NCBI RefSeq assembly: GCF_029240215.1
Contig: NZ_JARBTK010000004.1
Location: 248,001 to 312,000 of the forward strand
Direction of reading: 5' to 3'
Source of the DNA: Chryseobacterium sp.
Lineage (GTDB): Bacteria; Bacteroidota; Bacteroidia; Flavobacteriales; Weeksellaceae
Length of the DNA stretch: 64,000 nt
The notes below the pieces were generated by a model that was given only the letters and a program-made list of their open reading frames with translations, was not told where the DNA came from and did no database searches. The first letter of the stretch is position 1; every line of letters begins with the position of its first letter. Positions 32,786 through 42,632 of the stretch are shown here, piece after piece. The position numbers and the translations under genes were made by a program.

Positions 32786-33913
32786 ATGAAATTCATTTAC
32801 ACAATTACTAAATCCAACAAAGTAATATTATTATCTTTGCTTCTTTTTACAGCATTATTTAAAGCTCAAACACAAAAACCTCTTAATATTATTTTCATGA
32901 TTGGTGACGGAATGGGTGTTTCTCAAGTCACTTCAGCATTCTATTTTGGAAATTCAGAACCTAATTTTCAAAAATTTAAAATTGTAGGACTTTCAGAAAC
33001 TTCTTCAACCAGTGATTGGGTGACAGATTCTGCTGCAGGAGCAACGGCTTTATCAACAGGGGAAAAAACTTACAAACGTGCAATCGGCGTTAATAAAGAT
33101 TCAATAGCTCTCCCAACTATATTAGAACAGCTTCAGAAAAAAAATTATCAAACAGGATTGATAAGTCTTACAAGCATCACCCACGCAACTCCTGCTTCCT
33201 ATTATGCTCATGTAAAAGACCGAGATTTACACGAAGATATCGCACTTGATCTTGTAAAAGCCAACGTCAATTTCTTAGCAGGCGGTGGTTTAAAATTTTT
33301 CAACAAAAGAAAAGACGGGAAAAATCTTTTAAATGATTTTGCAAAACTCAACTACAATATTGATACTCTAAAACTTTCCAAACCCGTCAATAACAAAAAC
33401 AACTTTTATTTATTAGCGCAGGATGAAATGCCCAATAAAGTTCAGGGAAGAGGAGATTTTTTACCCGAAGCTACACAAACTGCTTTAGATTACTTATCTA
33501 AAAACAAAAAGCCATTCTTTTTGATGGTGGAGGGTTCATTTATCGATTGGGGAGGTCATGCAAAAGATGGTGAAATGATGGTAAAAGAAGTTCTTGATTT
33601 TGATAAAACCATTGGGGTGGTCATGAAATTCATCAAAGAAAACCCAAATACACTTCTTGTAGTTACAGCAGATCACGAAACAGGTGGTGCAAGCATCGGA
33701 AAATTCATAGAAAAAGATCCTGCAACCGGAAAAGAGAAAAACACAAAAGATAAAGTACAAATTAATTTCATAGATAATCAACATACTGCAGCTTTAGTTC
33801 CCGTTTTTGCGATGGGAAAAGGTGAAGAATTATTTTCAGGCGTTTATCCAAACAATACGATTTATCATAAGCTCATCAGTGCATTGAAAAAATCGGGAGT
33901 TAAAATTAAATAG
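32786..33913 (+). CDS. Alkaline phosphatase
   Basis: 375 residues with a signal peptide (LLLFTALFKAQ). PhoA-superfamily motifs occur in order: FMIGDGMGVSQ (metal Asp), TDSAAGATALSTGEKTYKRAIG (nucleophile in the DSAAGAT turn), THATPASYYAHVKDRD, FIDWGGHAKDG, VTADHETGGAS and HTAALVPVFAMGKG (metal His/Asp). It hydrolyses phosphomonoesters, probably in the periplasm. It is 24 bases upstream of a second, fused phosphatase gene and divergent from susC/susD. TAATTTTG at 32734-32741 is a plausible -7 box. Confidence 0.93.
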   Translation: MKFIYTITKSNKVILLSLLLFTALFKAQTQKPLNIIFMIGDGMGVSQVTSAFYFGNSEPNFQKFKIVGLSETSSTSDWVTDSAAGATALSTGEKTYKRAIGVNKDSIALPTILEQLQKKNYQTGLISLTSITHATPASYYAHVKDRDLHEDIALDLVKANVNFLAGGGLKFFNKRKDGKNLLNDFAKLNYNIDTLKLSKPVNNKNNFYLLAQDEMPNKVQGRGDFLPEATQTALDYLSKNKKPFFLMVEGSFIDWGGHAKDGEMMVKEVLDFDKTIGVVMKFIKENPNTLLVVTADHETGGASIGKFIEKDPATGKEKNTKDKVQINFIDNQHTAALVPVFAMGKGEELFSGVYPNNTIYHKLISALKKSGVKIK

Positions 33914-33937
33914 TTTTCAATTTTAAATTAAGCAAAT

Positions 33938-35719
33938 ATGTTATTTAAAAATTACAAAGTAGTTTTTCTTCTATTCTTATTAATAGGAATAAACATTTCA
34001 GCACAAACTCCAAAAGCGCACTCTCACAATGATTATGAACAGAAAATCCCGTTCTGGTACGCTTTGGGAGCTGGTGCGCAGTCTATAGAAGCAGATGTCA
34101 TTTTAGAAAACAACGAATTATTCGTGGCGCACGATAAAAAATCAATTTCAAAAGAAAAAACGTTTGAAATTTTATATTTAAAGCCAATCGAACAGACATC
34201 AGATATGAATCTGAATTTGCAGCAGCCTGTTCAGATTTTAATTGATATTAAAACCGATGCAAAAACAACGTTGCGAAAAATCATTTCTGAAATTCAGAAG
34301 CATCCAAAAATCATCAATCAGAAGATATTTAGTTTTGTCATTTCAGGAAATCAGCCGAAACCAGAAGAATTTATTTCTTATCCTGAATTTATAAAGTTTG
34401 ATTATCAAAATCTTAAAAACCTTACTCCTCAACAATTGGAAAAGGTAGCATTGATCAGTTTAAATTTCAAACAATATTCAGAGTGGAACGGTAAAGGCGG
34501 ATTGACAGAAGAAGACCTTCCAAAAGTAACGAACATCATTAAAGAAGCAAAGTCTTTCAAAAAACCGATCCGCTTCTGGGCAATTCCTAACTCTAAAACT
34601 TCGTGGAACTTTTTTGTCAACGCAGGTGTTGATTACATTAATACCGACAAACCGAAAGATTGCGTTGAATATATTTCAACTTTAAAAACCAGAACTTTTA
34701 AAAACAACATTTTCTCAGAAGTTTACACCCCAAAATTTCTCTACAAAAACAAAAACATTCCTGTAAAAAATGTCATCCTGTTGATCGGCGACGGAAACGG
34801 ACTTTCGCAAATCTCATCATCAGTTTTAGCCAATAATGGTCAGCTGACTTTGACGCAACTTAAAAATATCGGTTTAATTAAAACTTCTTCTACAGATAAT
34901 TTTTCAACCGATTCCGCAGCCGGAGCCTCTGCTTTTGCAACAGGAAAGAAAACCAAAAACAGATTCATCGGTATAGATTCTAATGGAAAAGCCATTGAAA
35001 ATATTACTGAAATTTTATCTAAAAAAGGATTCAACACAGGAGTGATCACCACAGATGAAATCATCGGTGCAACGCCTTCCGCATTCTACGCTCATCAAAA
35101 AGACCGTGGAATGGAAAAAGAAATTGCTGAGGATTTATCAAAAAGCAAACTCACCTTTTTTGCCGCAGGCGGAAAATCAAAAGTTTCAGATATTCCACAG
35201 TTCACAATCGCAGAAACACCTGAAAGTATAGGAAAAAATAAGGCACAACGTTTAGCATATTACATGTCAGACAATGCTGTTCCGTCAATTTTAAAAGGTA
35301 GAGGAAATATTCTCTCTGACCTCGTTGAAAATGGATTACAATATCTAAATTCCAAAAACAAACCTTTCTTTATCATGATTGAGGCTGCACAGATCGACAG
35401 CGGAGGTCACAGCAACAATACCGGAACTATCGTCACAGAAGGAATTGATTTTGACAGAGCTATTACAAAAGCAGTACAGTTTGCAGACCAAAATCCGGGA
35501 ACATTGATCATAATTACTGCAGACCATGAAACCGGAGGATTCAGCATTCCGCACGGAGACTTACAAACCAATACTATTGAAGGAGATTTTACGACAGAGG
35601 ATCATTCTGCGACACTGATCCCTGTGTTTTCCTACGGACCTCAATCAGAAACGTTCATTGGAGTATACGAGAACAACGAAATTTTTCACAAAATATTAAA
35701 AGCTTTAAAGATCAAATAG
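33938..35719 (+). CDS. Phosphodiesterase-like domain fused to alkaline phosphatase
   Basis: 593 residues with a signal peptide (VFLLFLLIGINISAQ). Residues about 22-250 resemble the GDPD/PI-PLC-like TIM barrel of Bacteroidota: AHSHNDYEQKIPFWYALGAG, SIEADVILENNELFVAHDKKS with the His and Glu/Asp of that active site, and VDYINTDKPKDC at the end. Residues about 265-593 are a complete alkaline phosphatase: LLIGDGNGLSQ, STDSAAGASAFATGKKTK, QIDSGGHSNN, TADHETGGFS, DHSATLIPVFSYG. The fusion could cleave a phosphodiester and then release phosphate from the monoester. Paralogous to the phosphatase just upstream. Confidence 0.88.
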   Translation: MLFKNYKVVFLLFLLIGINISAQTPKAHSHNDYEQKIPFWYALGAGAQSIEADVILENNELFVAHDKKSISKEKTFEILYLKPIEQTSDMNLNLQQPVQILIDIKTDAKTTLRKIISEIQKHPKIINQKIFSFVISGNQPKPEEFISYPEFIKFDYQNLKNLTPQQLEKVALISLNFKQYSEWNGKGGLTEEDLPKVTNIIKEAKSFKKPIRFWAIPNSKTSWNFFVNAGVDYINTDKPKDCVEYISTLKTRTFKNNIFSEVYTPKFLYKNKNIPVKNVILLIGDGNGLSQISSSVLANNGQLTLTQLKNIGLIKTSSTDNFSTDSAAGASAFATGKKTKNRFIGIDSNGKAIENITEILSKKGFNTGVITTDEIIGATPSAFYAHQKDRGMEKEIAEDLSKSKLTFFAAGGKSKVSDIPQFTIAETPESIGKNKAQRLAYYMSDNAVPSILKGRGNILSDLVENGLQYLNSKNKPFFIMIEAAQIDSGGHSNNTGTIVTEGIDFDRAITKAVQFADQNPGTLIIITADHETGGFSIPHGDLQTNTIEGDFTTEDHSATLIPVFSYGPQSETFIGVYENNEIFHKILKALKIK

Positions 35720-36047
35720 AAGTCTGATCAAATACAATTTAAAGATAATTTTTTCACTATATTTTCATTGCAAAATATTAATTGAGATAAATAATTAGGT
35801 CTTAAAAATTTAGTTTTGACGTAAATTTTAATAAAAATTTAAACTAAAATGTTTTGATATTTAAAAAACTAAAATATCATCACTATGGAGTAGATTTAAA
35901 TTAAATGATAAACACCTGAAAACTAAAATACTAAAGTGTGATACAATAAAATAAGCGGTATTGCTCGACAAAAAAGACTAAAAAAATGTTTTATCCTAAA
36001 GAATTTTATATATTTGCACAATCTAACAATTAAAAAAATAATTTACT
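35720..36047. other. AT-rich intergenic region before acpP
   Basis: No gene seen. The region is very AT-rich with repeated TAAAAT-like runs, ending in the acpP promoter. Confidence 0.6.
36009..36016 (+). promoter_or_regulatory. -7 box of the acpP promoter
   Basis: TATATTTG fits TAnnTTTG, 31 bases before the acpP ATG. Upstream a TGTTTTA at 35987-35993 is only a weak match for a -33 element. Confidence 0.6.
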
Positions 36048-36287
36048 ATGTCAGACATTGCATCAAGAGTAAAAGCTATCATCGCTGATAAGCTTGACGT
36101 TGAAGAAACAGAGGTAACTCCAGAGGCTAGCTTCACAAATGATTTAGGAGCTGACTCACTTGATACCGTTGAGTTAATCATGGAATTTGAAAAAGAATTT
36201 AACATTCAGATCCCTGATGACCAAGCAGAAAAAATTACTACTGTAGGGCACGCTATTGCTTATATTGAAGAAGTAGTAAATAAATAA
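36048..36287 (+). CDS. acpP: Acyl carrier protein
   Basis: 79 residues, the standard ACP length, strongly acidic. The phosphopantetheine site is [14 protein letters not shown] with the modified Ser at about residue 38. It carries growing acyl chains in type II fatty-acid synthesis. fabF starts 30 bases downstream, the usual order, and the two share the promoter at 36009. Confidence 0.98.
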   Translation: MSDIASRVKAIIADKLDVEETEVTPEASFTNDLGADSLDTVELIMEFEKEFNIQIPDDQAEKITTVGHAIAYIEEVVNK

Positions 36288-36317
36288 TATTCTTCAACAA
36301 AGAAATTTACAAAGTTT

Positions 36318-37562
36318 ATGGAATTAAAAAGAGTAGTTGTAACCGGTTTTGGCGCCTTAACACCCATCGGTAATAATGCGAATGAATACTGGGAAAGTCT
36401 TGTAAAAGGCGAGAGCGGAGCCGCTCCGATTACTCTTTTTGATGCCACAAACTTTAAAACAAGGTTTGCTTGTGAGGTGAAAAACTTCGATCCGTTAGAT
36501 CATTTCGATAAGAAAGATGCTAAAAAAATGGATCGTAACACTCAACTTGGTATGGTAGCTGCAAGAGAGGCAGTTGCACATTCAAGGATTATGGAAGACA
36601 ATGTAGATAAAAACAGAGTCGGAGTAATCTGGGGTTCCGGAATTGGTGGTTTAGAAACTTTTGAAACTGAGGTTTTAGGGTGGGCAAATACAGATATTCC
36701 AAGATTCAACCCATTCTTTATTCCTAAGATGATTGCGGACATTACACCGGGACATATTTCAATTGAATATGGTTTCCATGGTCCCAATTACACTACTGTT
36801 TCTGCTTGTGCTTCATCTGCAAATGCATTGATTGATTCTAAAATGCTGATCCAGCTAGGAAAGGCAGACGTTATTGTTTGCGGGGGCTCTGAGGCTGCCG
36901 TTACAGCAAGTGGTGTTGGTGGTTTCAATGCTATGATGGCACTTTCTACGAGAAATGAAGATCCGAAAACAGCTTCAAGACCTTTTGACAAAGACAGAGA
37001 TGGTTTTGTTTTGGGTGAAGGTGCAGGAGCAATCATTCTTGAAGAATATGAACACGCTGTAAAGCGCGGTGCAACAATATATGCAGAATTATTGGGTGGT
37101 GGAATGAGTGCAGACGCACATCATATGACAGCACCACATCCTGAAGGTTTGGGAGCTTATCTGGTGATGAAAAATTGCTTGGAAGATGCAGAATTAACTG
37201 CTGATGAAGTAGACCATATCAATATGCATGGTACCTCTACTCCATTAGGAGATCTTGCAGAATCTAGCGCAATTTCAAAATTATTTGGTGAGCATGCTTA
37301 TGACATTCAGATTAATTCTACAAAATCAATGACAGGTCACCTTTTGGGTGCAGCCGGAGTTATTGAAGCTATTGCTGCTTTGGGATCTATTATCCACGGT
37401 ATTGTTCCTCCTACAATCAATCATTTTACTGATGATGAAAAAATCGACAGCAGATTGAATTTTACATTCAATAAAGCTGTAAAAAAAGATGTGAAAGTAG
37501 CTATGAGTAACACTTTTGGGTTTGGTGGTCACAACGCTTGCGTTCTTTTCAAGAAAATCTAA
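36318..37562 (+). CDS. fabF: 3-oxoacyl-[acyl-carrier-protein] synthase II
   Basis: 414 residues. It begins MELKRVVVTGFGALTPIGNN. The catalytic Cys is in TVSACASSANALI (about residue 164), the two active-site His are in NMHGTSTPLGD and KSMTGHLLGAAG, and the C terminus has SNTFGFGGHNACVLF. It condenses malonyl-ACP with acyl-ACP during elongation and controls unsaturated chain length. It sits between acpP and rnc. Confidence 0.97.
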   Translation: MELKRVVVTGFGALTPIGNNANEYWESLVKGESGAAPITLFDATNFKTRFACEVKNFDPLDHFDKKDAKKMDRNTQLGMVAAREAVAHSRIMEDNVDKNRVGVIWGSGIGGLETFETEVLGWANTDIPRFNPFFIPKMIADITPGHISIEYGFHGPNYTTVSACASSANALIDSKMLIQLGKADVIVCGGSEAAVTASGVGGFNAMMALSTRNEDPKTASRPFDKDRDGFVLGEGAGAIILEEYEHAVKRGATIYAELLGGGMSADAHHMTAPHPEGLGAYLVMKNCLEDAELTADEVDHINMHGTSTPLGDLAESSAISKLFGEHAYDIQINSTKSMTGHLLGAAGVIEAIAALGSIIHGIVPPTINHFTDDEKIDSRLNFTFNKAVKKDVKVAMSNTFGFGGHNACVLFKKI

Positions 37563-37573
37563 TTATCAACTGA

Positions 37574-38338
37574 ATGGAGTTACAGAAATACTTTTCTAAA
37601 TTCCTTCTCAAACAAAGAAAAAAAGTATTATCGGAAAGAGACTATTTCCTGAGCATGGAGCTTAACAAAATTTTAGGCACACCCGTTCAGAATATTAACT
37701 TTTACCGCGAAGCTTTTTCTATTAAAAGTTCTTCTAAAAATCAAGACAGTAACTACGAAAGACTTGAATTTTTGGGAGATTCTGTTTTGGGTACAATTGT
37801 CTCATGTCATTTGTTTAGCACTTATCCTAAAGGTAACGAAGGATATATGACGCAGATGAAATCTAAGATTGTAAATAGGAAAAATCTCAATAAATTAGGA
37901 GAAGATTTAAAACTTACCGGTCTTTTACAAAAAAACAACGCTTCTGTTGCTTTAGGAGAAAATATCGCAGGAAATCTCTTTGAAGCATTAGTGGGAGCTG
38001 TTTATCTTGATTTTCAATATGATACATGCAAAAAAATCGTATTGGAAAGACTTCTTACGCCATCAGAAATCAATAAGCTCGAAAACAAGATTGTGAGCTA
38101 TAAAGGTCTTCTTCTGGAATGGAGTCAAAAGAAAAAGCTCAACATCAAGTATGAAACCTGTGAAGAAATTCAGGTAAGCAAAAGCATTGTTTTCCGCTGC
38201 CATGTGTGGCTGGGTGAAGAAAAAATTGCCAACGCAACCGAAACTTCCAAAAAAAAGGCAGAAGAAAAAGCAGCGCAGAGAGCATTTTATATTTTGAATA
38301 AAAAAGAAAATATACTTGGAAATCCAAAAACTGTATGA
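37574..38338 (+). CDS. rnc: Ribonuclease III
   Basis: 254 residues. The signature ERLEFLGDSVLGTIVS is at about 64-79, with the second metal-binding segment AGNLFEALVGAVYLD. A double-stranded RNA-binding domain fills the C terminus (SYKGLLLEWSQKKKL, then ATETSKKKAEEKAAQRA). It cuts dsRNA in rRNA and mRNA maturation. It starts 12 bases after fabF and overlaps the following gene by 23 bases. Confidence 0.97.
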   Translation: MELQKYFSKFLLKQRKKVLSERDYFLSMELNKILGTPVQNINFYREAFSIKSSSKNQDSNYERLEFLGDSVLGTIVSCHLFSTYPKGNEGYMTQMKSKIVNRKNLNKLGEDLKLTGLLQKNNASVALGENIAGNLFEALVGAVYLDFQYDTCKKIVLERLLTPSEINKLENKIVSYKGLLLEWSQKKKLNIKYETCEEIQVSKSIVFRCHVWLGEEKIANATETSKKKAEEKAAQRAFYILNKKENILGNPKTV

Positions 38339-38789
38339 TCTTGACGATATAGAATTTGAAGATATTACCATAGGTTTGGTAAGATTAGCCAAAAATATAC
38401 CCGATCACGAGTTTTTTTTTAAAATAAATCAAAGTAACGATCTTAAATTTTCAAGAATTAAGGATCTCGTTTTTCACGGTGTTTATTATGATTATTTTTT
38501 TCCGAGATATGAGGCATACCACAAGTTTACAAAGACTTGCTTCACATTTATTTCAAACAAATCTTCAGAAAGTAATCAAAAAAAATTACAAACTGAACTC
38601 TTCTCAGAAGAAGAAAACATTAAGTTTTTATTAAATAATCAGACAGAAGTAGAATATATTCTGCATAGTCCGGAACAATTTACTGATTTTTCCGTAATTT
38701 TGCTGCCTGAAAATCTTGTGTTTCCAATTCAGGATTACAATCTGAGTTCTGAAGAAGAACTTTATCAAATAATACAGTATTATGAATAA
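38316..38789 (+). CDS. Conserved protein between rnc and pyk (IPExxxVDY-type)
   Basis: 157 residues. The position between rnc and pyk, the acidic composition and the layout (ITIGLVRLAKNIPDHEFFFKIN, a central KYHKF-like aromatic stretch, a C-terminal LLPENLVFPIQDY) fit the flavobacterial family named after an IPExxxVDY motif, though I do not see that motif clearly. Function unknown. Its start overlaps rnc by 23 bases and its end overlaps pyk by 8, so all three are tightly coupled. Confidence 0.65.
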   Translation: MEIQKLYDLDDIEFEDITIGLVRLAKNIPDHEFFFKINQSNDLKFSRIKDLVFHGVYYDYFFPRYEAYHKFTKTCFTFISNKSSESNQKKLQTELFSEEENIKFLLNNQTEVEYILHSPEQFTDFSVILLPENLVFPIQDYNLSSEEELYQIIQYYE

Positions 38790-40227
38790 GTATTTAAAGA
38801 AGACAAAAATTATCGCAACACTTGGGCCAGCTTCCTCTTCAAAGGAAGTAATGTTAGGATTAATGAAAGCTGGTGTTGACGTATTTAGAATAAATTTTTC
38901 ACACGCTGATTACGACTTGGTTCGTACCAATATTCAAACCATCAGAGACCTTAATAAAGAGTACGGATATTCTGTAGGAATTTTAGCCGATTTACAAGGT
39001 CCAAAACTAAGAGTTGGTGTAGTAAAAGAAGGTTCATACCTGAATCCGGGAGATGTCTTGACATTTACCAATGAAAAGATCGAAGGAGACTCTACAAAAG
39101 TTTACATGACCTATCAGCAGTTTCCTCAGGATGTAAACGTTGGGGAAAGAATTTTGATTGATGATGGTAAACTTGTTTTAGAAGTTCTTGAAACCAACAA
39201 AATAGATACCGTAAAGGCGAAAACTATCCAAGGAGGACCATTGAGCTCTAAAAAAGGAGTTAACCTTCCAAATACCAATGTTTCGCTTCCTGCGTTGACC
39301 GAAAAAGATATTTTGGATGCCAATTTCATGCTTGACATGGAAGTTGACTGGATTGCTCTATCTTTTGTACGTCATGCTCAGGATATTATTGATTTGAAAG
39401 AATTGATCTCTAAGCATCCAAACGGTAAACTAAAAACACCGATCATTGCTAAAATTGAAAAACCTGAAGGAGTAAAAAATATTGATCAGATCTTACTAGA
39501 ATGCGACGGATTGATGGTTGCACGTGGAGATCTTGGTGTAGAAGTTCCGATGGAAGAAGTTCCTGCTATTCAGAAAACATTGGTTGAGAAAGCAAGATTT
39601 TACTCTAAGCCGGTAATCATCGCTACACAGATGATGGAAACGATGATCAACAGTCTGACACCAACAAGAGCTGAAGTAAACGACGTTGCAAATTCTGTAT
39701 TAGATGGCGCAGATGCAGTGATGCTTTCAGGTGAAACTTCCGTGGGAAGATATCCTATTCAGGTGGTTGAAAACATGGCAAAAATCGTTCAGAATATTGA
39801 GCAGACTAATTTTTACCAGCATAAAAATGAACCGATCGAAAAAGACTTCAACTGTATCGACGAGAGATTTATCACCAACAGAGTTTGTCTTGCAGCGGTA
39901 AGAATTGCAAAAAGCACAAACGTTTCAGCAATTGTTACTTTAACGAATTCAGGATATACTGCGTTTCAGATTTCTGCGCACAGACCCAATTCTCACATTA
40001 TCGTTTACAGCGCCAACAAACGTGTAATTACAATGTTGAACCTGCTTTGGGGAGTTCGTGCTTATCATTATGATATGAATAAATCTACAGATGAAACCAT
40101 AATTCAGGTGAATATGCTGACTCATAACCACGGTTATATTGAAAGCGGAGATTTCGTAATCAATATTAACGCAACTCCATCATACGAAGGAGGAAAAACG
40201 AATACATTGAGATTAACGACTATTTAA
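38782..40227 (+). CDS. pyk: Pyruvate kinase
   Basis: 481 residues. It begins KKTKIIATLGPASSS. The substrate-binding segments DVFRINFSHADYD and ILADLQGPKLRVG come next, then the active-site PIIAKIEKPEGVKN with its catalytic Lys, LMVARGDLGVEVP, and MLSGETSVGRYP. The C-terminal regulatory domain follows from about residue 355. It makes ATP and pyruvate from PEP and ADP. Last gene of the acpP-to-pyk run, ended by the hairpin at 40248. Confidence 0.97.
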   Translation: MNKYLKKTKIIATLGPASSSKEVMLGLMKAGVDVFRINFSHADYDLVRTNIQTIRDLNKEYGYSVGILADLQGPKLRVGVVKEGSYLNPGDVLTFTNEKIEGDSTKVYMTYQQFPQDVNVGERILIDDGKLVLEVLETNKIDTVKAKTIQGGPLSSKKGVNLPNTNVSLPALTEKDILDANFMLDMEVDWIALSFVRHAQDIIDLKELISKHPNGKLKTPIIAKIEKPEGVKNIDQILLECDGLMVARGDLGVEVPMEEVPAIQKTLVEKARFYSKPVIIATQMMETMINSLTPTRAEVNDVANSVLDGADAVMLSGETSVGRYPIQVVENMAKIVQNIEQTNFYQHKNEPIEKDFNCIDERFITNRVCLAAVRIAKSTNVSAIVTLTNSGYTAFQISAHRPNSHIIVYSANKRVITMLNLLWGVRAYHYDMNKSTDETIIQVNMLTHNHGYIESGDFVININATPSYEGGKTNTLRLTTI

Positions 40228-40247
40228 TCTTCTTGATATAAAAAAGC

Positions 40248-40276
40248 AAAAACTCTCGATATTTTCGAGAGTTTTT
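40248..40276. terminator. Bidirectional terminator between pyk and the aldehyde dehydrogenase
   Basis: AAAAACTCTCGA (40248-40259) and TCGAGAGTTTTT (40265-40276) with a short loop and A/T runs on both sides, shared by convergent genes. Confidence 0.88.
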
Positions 40277-40284
40277 TTATGTTG

Positions 40285-41577
40285 CTATTTTCCTAAAACT
40301 GTTTTTGCGGTGACAAATTCTTTTAAAGCCAATAAAGAAAGTTCCGTTCCGTAACCTGAAGATTTTGTTCCACCGAATGGAAATCGCGGATCAGAGCTCG
40401 TCATCCTATTGATATTCACAGTTCCGGATTCTAAACCATTGATGAAAAACTGTTGACGATCTGCATTCTTCGTCCAGACTGAGTTTGAAAGTCCAAAAGG
40501 AATATTGTTTGCCATTTCTAAAGCTTCATCATCATTTTCCGAAATCATTACCATCCCAAGTGGTCCGAACAATTCTTCCTGCAAAATAGGATTACCTTCT
40601 TTTACATTGATTAAACCCGGATTAAATTCGGTGTCAGAAATTCTTTCCAAAGGAATAATAGCTTCTGCACCGTTATCCAAAGCTTTCTGATATTGTTTCT
40701 CTAAGTCATCTGCCAAATCTGCTCTTGCCATTCCACTCAATTTTGTTTCCTTCTTCATCGGATCTGCGGGAGCATACTTTTTATATTCTTCAATAAATTT
40801 TGGTAAGAAATCAAATTCTATATCTTTTTGAATAATAAATCTTTTTGCAGCCACACAAGTCTGCCCGCAGTTTTGAAGTCTTGCCAATGCGCCAACTTTT
40901 GCAGCTTCATCTAAATCTGCATCATCCAAAACAATAAAAGCATCACTTCCGCCAAGCTCAAGTAAAGATTTTTTAATTTTCTGTCCGGCAATCGATGCAA
41001 CTTCTGCACCTGCTTTTTCACTTCCGGTAAGGCTTACTCCTTTAATAACAGAATGTTCAAGAATTCCTTTTACCTCTTTATGCCCAACTTCTAAATTCTG
41101 AAAAACACCTTCAGGAAAACCAGCTTCAATGAATACTTTTTCAATCGCATTGCCACTTCCGAAACAAATAGAGGCATGCTTCAAAACAACAGTATTTCCA
41201 GCTAAAATTGCAGGAATTGCAAACCTCAAAACTTGCCAGAACGGAAAATTCCAAGGCATTACCCCCAGAATTACACCTTTCGGAACATAATGGATTTCTG
41301 CGATAGAATATTCGGAATCAATTTTTTCAGACTTTAAAACATTTTCAGCTTCGGCATAATAATTCATCATCAAAGCACATTTCTCCACTTCTGAGATGGA
41401 TTGTGAAATGGGTTTATTCATTTCTCTGGTAATGATTTCGCCAAATTCTTCCGATTTATTTTTAAATAATTCTGCAGCTTTTGCAATCAGCTTTTGTCTG
41501 TCTGCAAATGATACGCTTTTCCATTTTTTAAAAGCTTCATCAGCTTTGATCAGTTTATTTTCTATTGATTGTTCCAT
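40285..41577 (-). CDS. NAD(P)-dependent aldehyde dehydrogenase, succinate-semialdehyde dehydrogenase-like
   Basis: 430 residues, shorter than the 455-490 usual for the superfamily because the N-terminal segment is brief. Motifs: GVMPWNFPFWQ and VLKHASIC for nucleotide binding, LTGSEKAGAEVAS, the general-base Glu in SLLELGGSDAF, the catalytic Cys in NCGQTCVAAKR, and EELFGPLGMVM. It is closest to the GabD2/Sad-like group that oxidises succinate semialdehyde. The substrate is inferred from the group only. It stands alone, upstream of hut genes read the same way. Confidence 0.85.
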   Translation of the reverse strand: MEQSIENKLIKADEAFKKWKSVSFADRQKLIAKAAELFKNKSEEFGEIITREMNKPISQSISEVEKCALMMNYYAEAENVLKSEKIDSEYSIAEIHYVPKGVILGVMPWNFPFWQVLRFAIPAILAGNTVVLKHASICFGSGNAIEKVFIEAGFPEGVFQNLEVGHKEVKGILEHSVIKGVSLTGSEKAGAEVASIAGQKIKKSLLELGGSDAFIVLDDADLDEAAKVGALARLQNCGQTCVAAKRFIIQKDIEFDFLPKFIEEYKKYAPADPMKKETKLSGMARADLADDLEKQYQKALDNGAEAIIPLERISDTEFNPGLINVKEGNPILQEELFGPLGMVMISENDDEALEMANNIPFGLSNSVWTKNADRQQFFINGLESGTVNINRMTSSDPRFPFGGTKSSGYGTELSLLALKEFVTAKTVLGK

Positions 41578-41703
41578 ATTGTAATTACATTTAAATTCAA
41601 AAAAATGAATTTTTAAGCCTTTGGAATAGGCATATTGAAGGCAACAAAATATGTACCTTAGTTCTTGTTAAAAAAATGATATTGTCTATTGCAAATATGT
41701 CTT

Positions 41704-42618
41704 TCAAATCATCAGCCACTCATTTACTAAACTTGCAGCCAGTCTTGCCGTTCTGTCCTGGATATCAAACTGGGGGTTCACCTCTGCAACATCTAATGCG
41801 GCAAGTTTTTCGCTCTTTAAAATATGTTTGTAAAAATGCATGAATGCTGCATCTGTAAACAATCCGTTGTACGCTGCGGCAGAAACTCCGGGTGCGATTG
41901 AAGCATTGAAGACATCCATACAAACCGTGAGATACAAAACATCAACTGATTCTACAAGTTCGTTGATACGTTCGTAAACCGAAGGAAGATTTTCAAAAAA
42001 AATTTCATCAGCAAGAATATATTTCATACCGAGTTGATGAGCAGTATCAAACAATTTTAACGTGTTTGAATTCCTCTGAATTCCGATATGCAACGTATGA
42101 TTATTTTCTTCCTGAGCAATTTGCCAGAATCCTGTACCTGAACTTGCTCCTACCCCATCTTCGGGTTTTCTGTTATCAAAATGAGCATCGATATTGATAA
42201 TTCCGATTTTCTTATCTGGAAATGCCTTTCTGATTCCTGAATAATGGGCAAAGGTAACTTCATGACCTCCGCCCAAAACAAGAGATTTTGCTCCTTTCGC
42301 CAAAACCTGAGCAACATTATCCGCAAGAGCATTTTGAGCTTTTTCTAAATCCCCATCTTCACAGGTAATATTACCAAAATCAAGCATAGAAAAATCAGGC
42401 ATGATGACAGGAAAATTTGCCATATTTTTTCTGATAATATCCGGTGCATCTTTCGCTCCTGCTCTACCTTTATTTCTTCTTACACCTTCATCCACAGCAA
42501 AACCGTGCAAAACGAAATCATTAGTTATAATAAGATCATGATTTTCTGCTTCCTGTACACGCTGAAAAAGTCTGTGAAACAATGGTTCTTCTCCGTCTAA
42601 TCTTCCTTGCCAGATCAT
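41704..42618 (-). CDS. hutG: Formimidoylglutamase, arginase family
   Basis: 304 residues. The ureohydrolase metal-binding motifs occur in order: LGGGHEVTFAHYSG, INIDAHFDNRK and VCMDVFNASIAPGVSAAA, the Asp/His ligands of a dimanganese site. It hydrolyses N-formimidoyl-glutamate to glutamate and formamide in histidine breakdown. That assignment rests on hutI being two genes upstream in the same direction; agmatinase or arginase are the alternatives. It starts 14 bases after the DUF695 gene stop. Confidence 0.82.
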   Translation of the reverse strand: MIWQGRLDGEEPLFHRLFQRVQEAENHDLIITNDFVLHGFAVDEGVRRNKGRAGAKDAPDIIRKNMANFPVIMPDFSMLDFGNITCEDGDLEKAQNALADNVAQVLAKGAKSLVLGGGHEVTFAHYSGIRKAFPDKKIGIINIDAHFDNRKPEDGVGASSGTGFWQIAQEENNHTLHIGIQRNSNTLKLFDTAHQLGMKYILADEIFFENLPSVYERINELVESVDVLYLTVCMDVFNASIAPGVSAAAYNGLFTDAAFMHFYKHILKSEKLAALDVAEVNPQFDIQDRTARLAASLVNEWLMI

Positions 42619-42632
42619 ATTTTTTTATCCAT

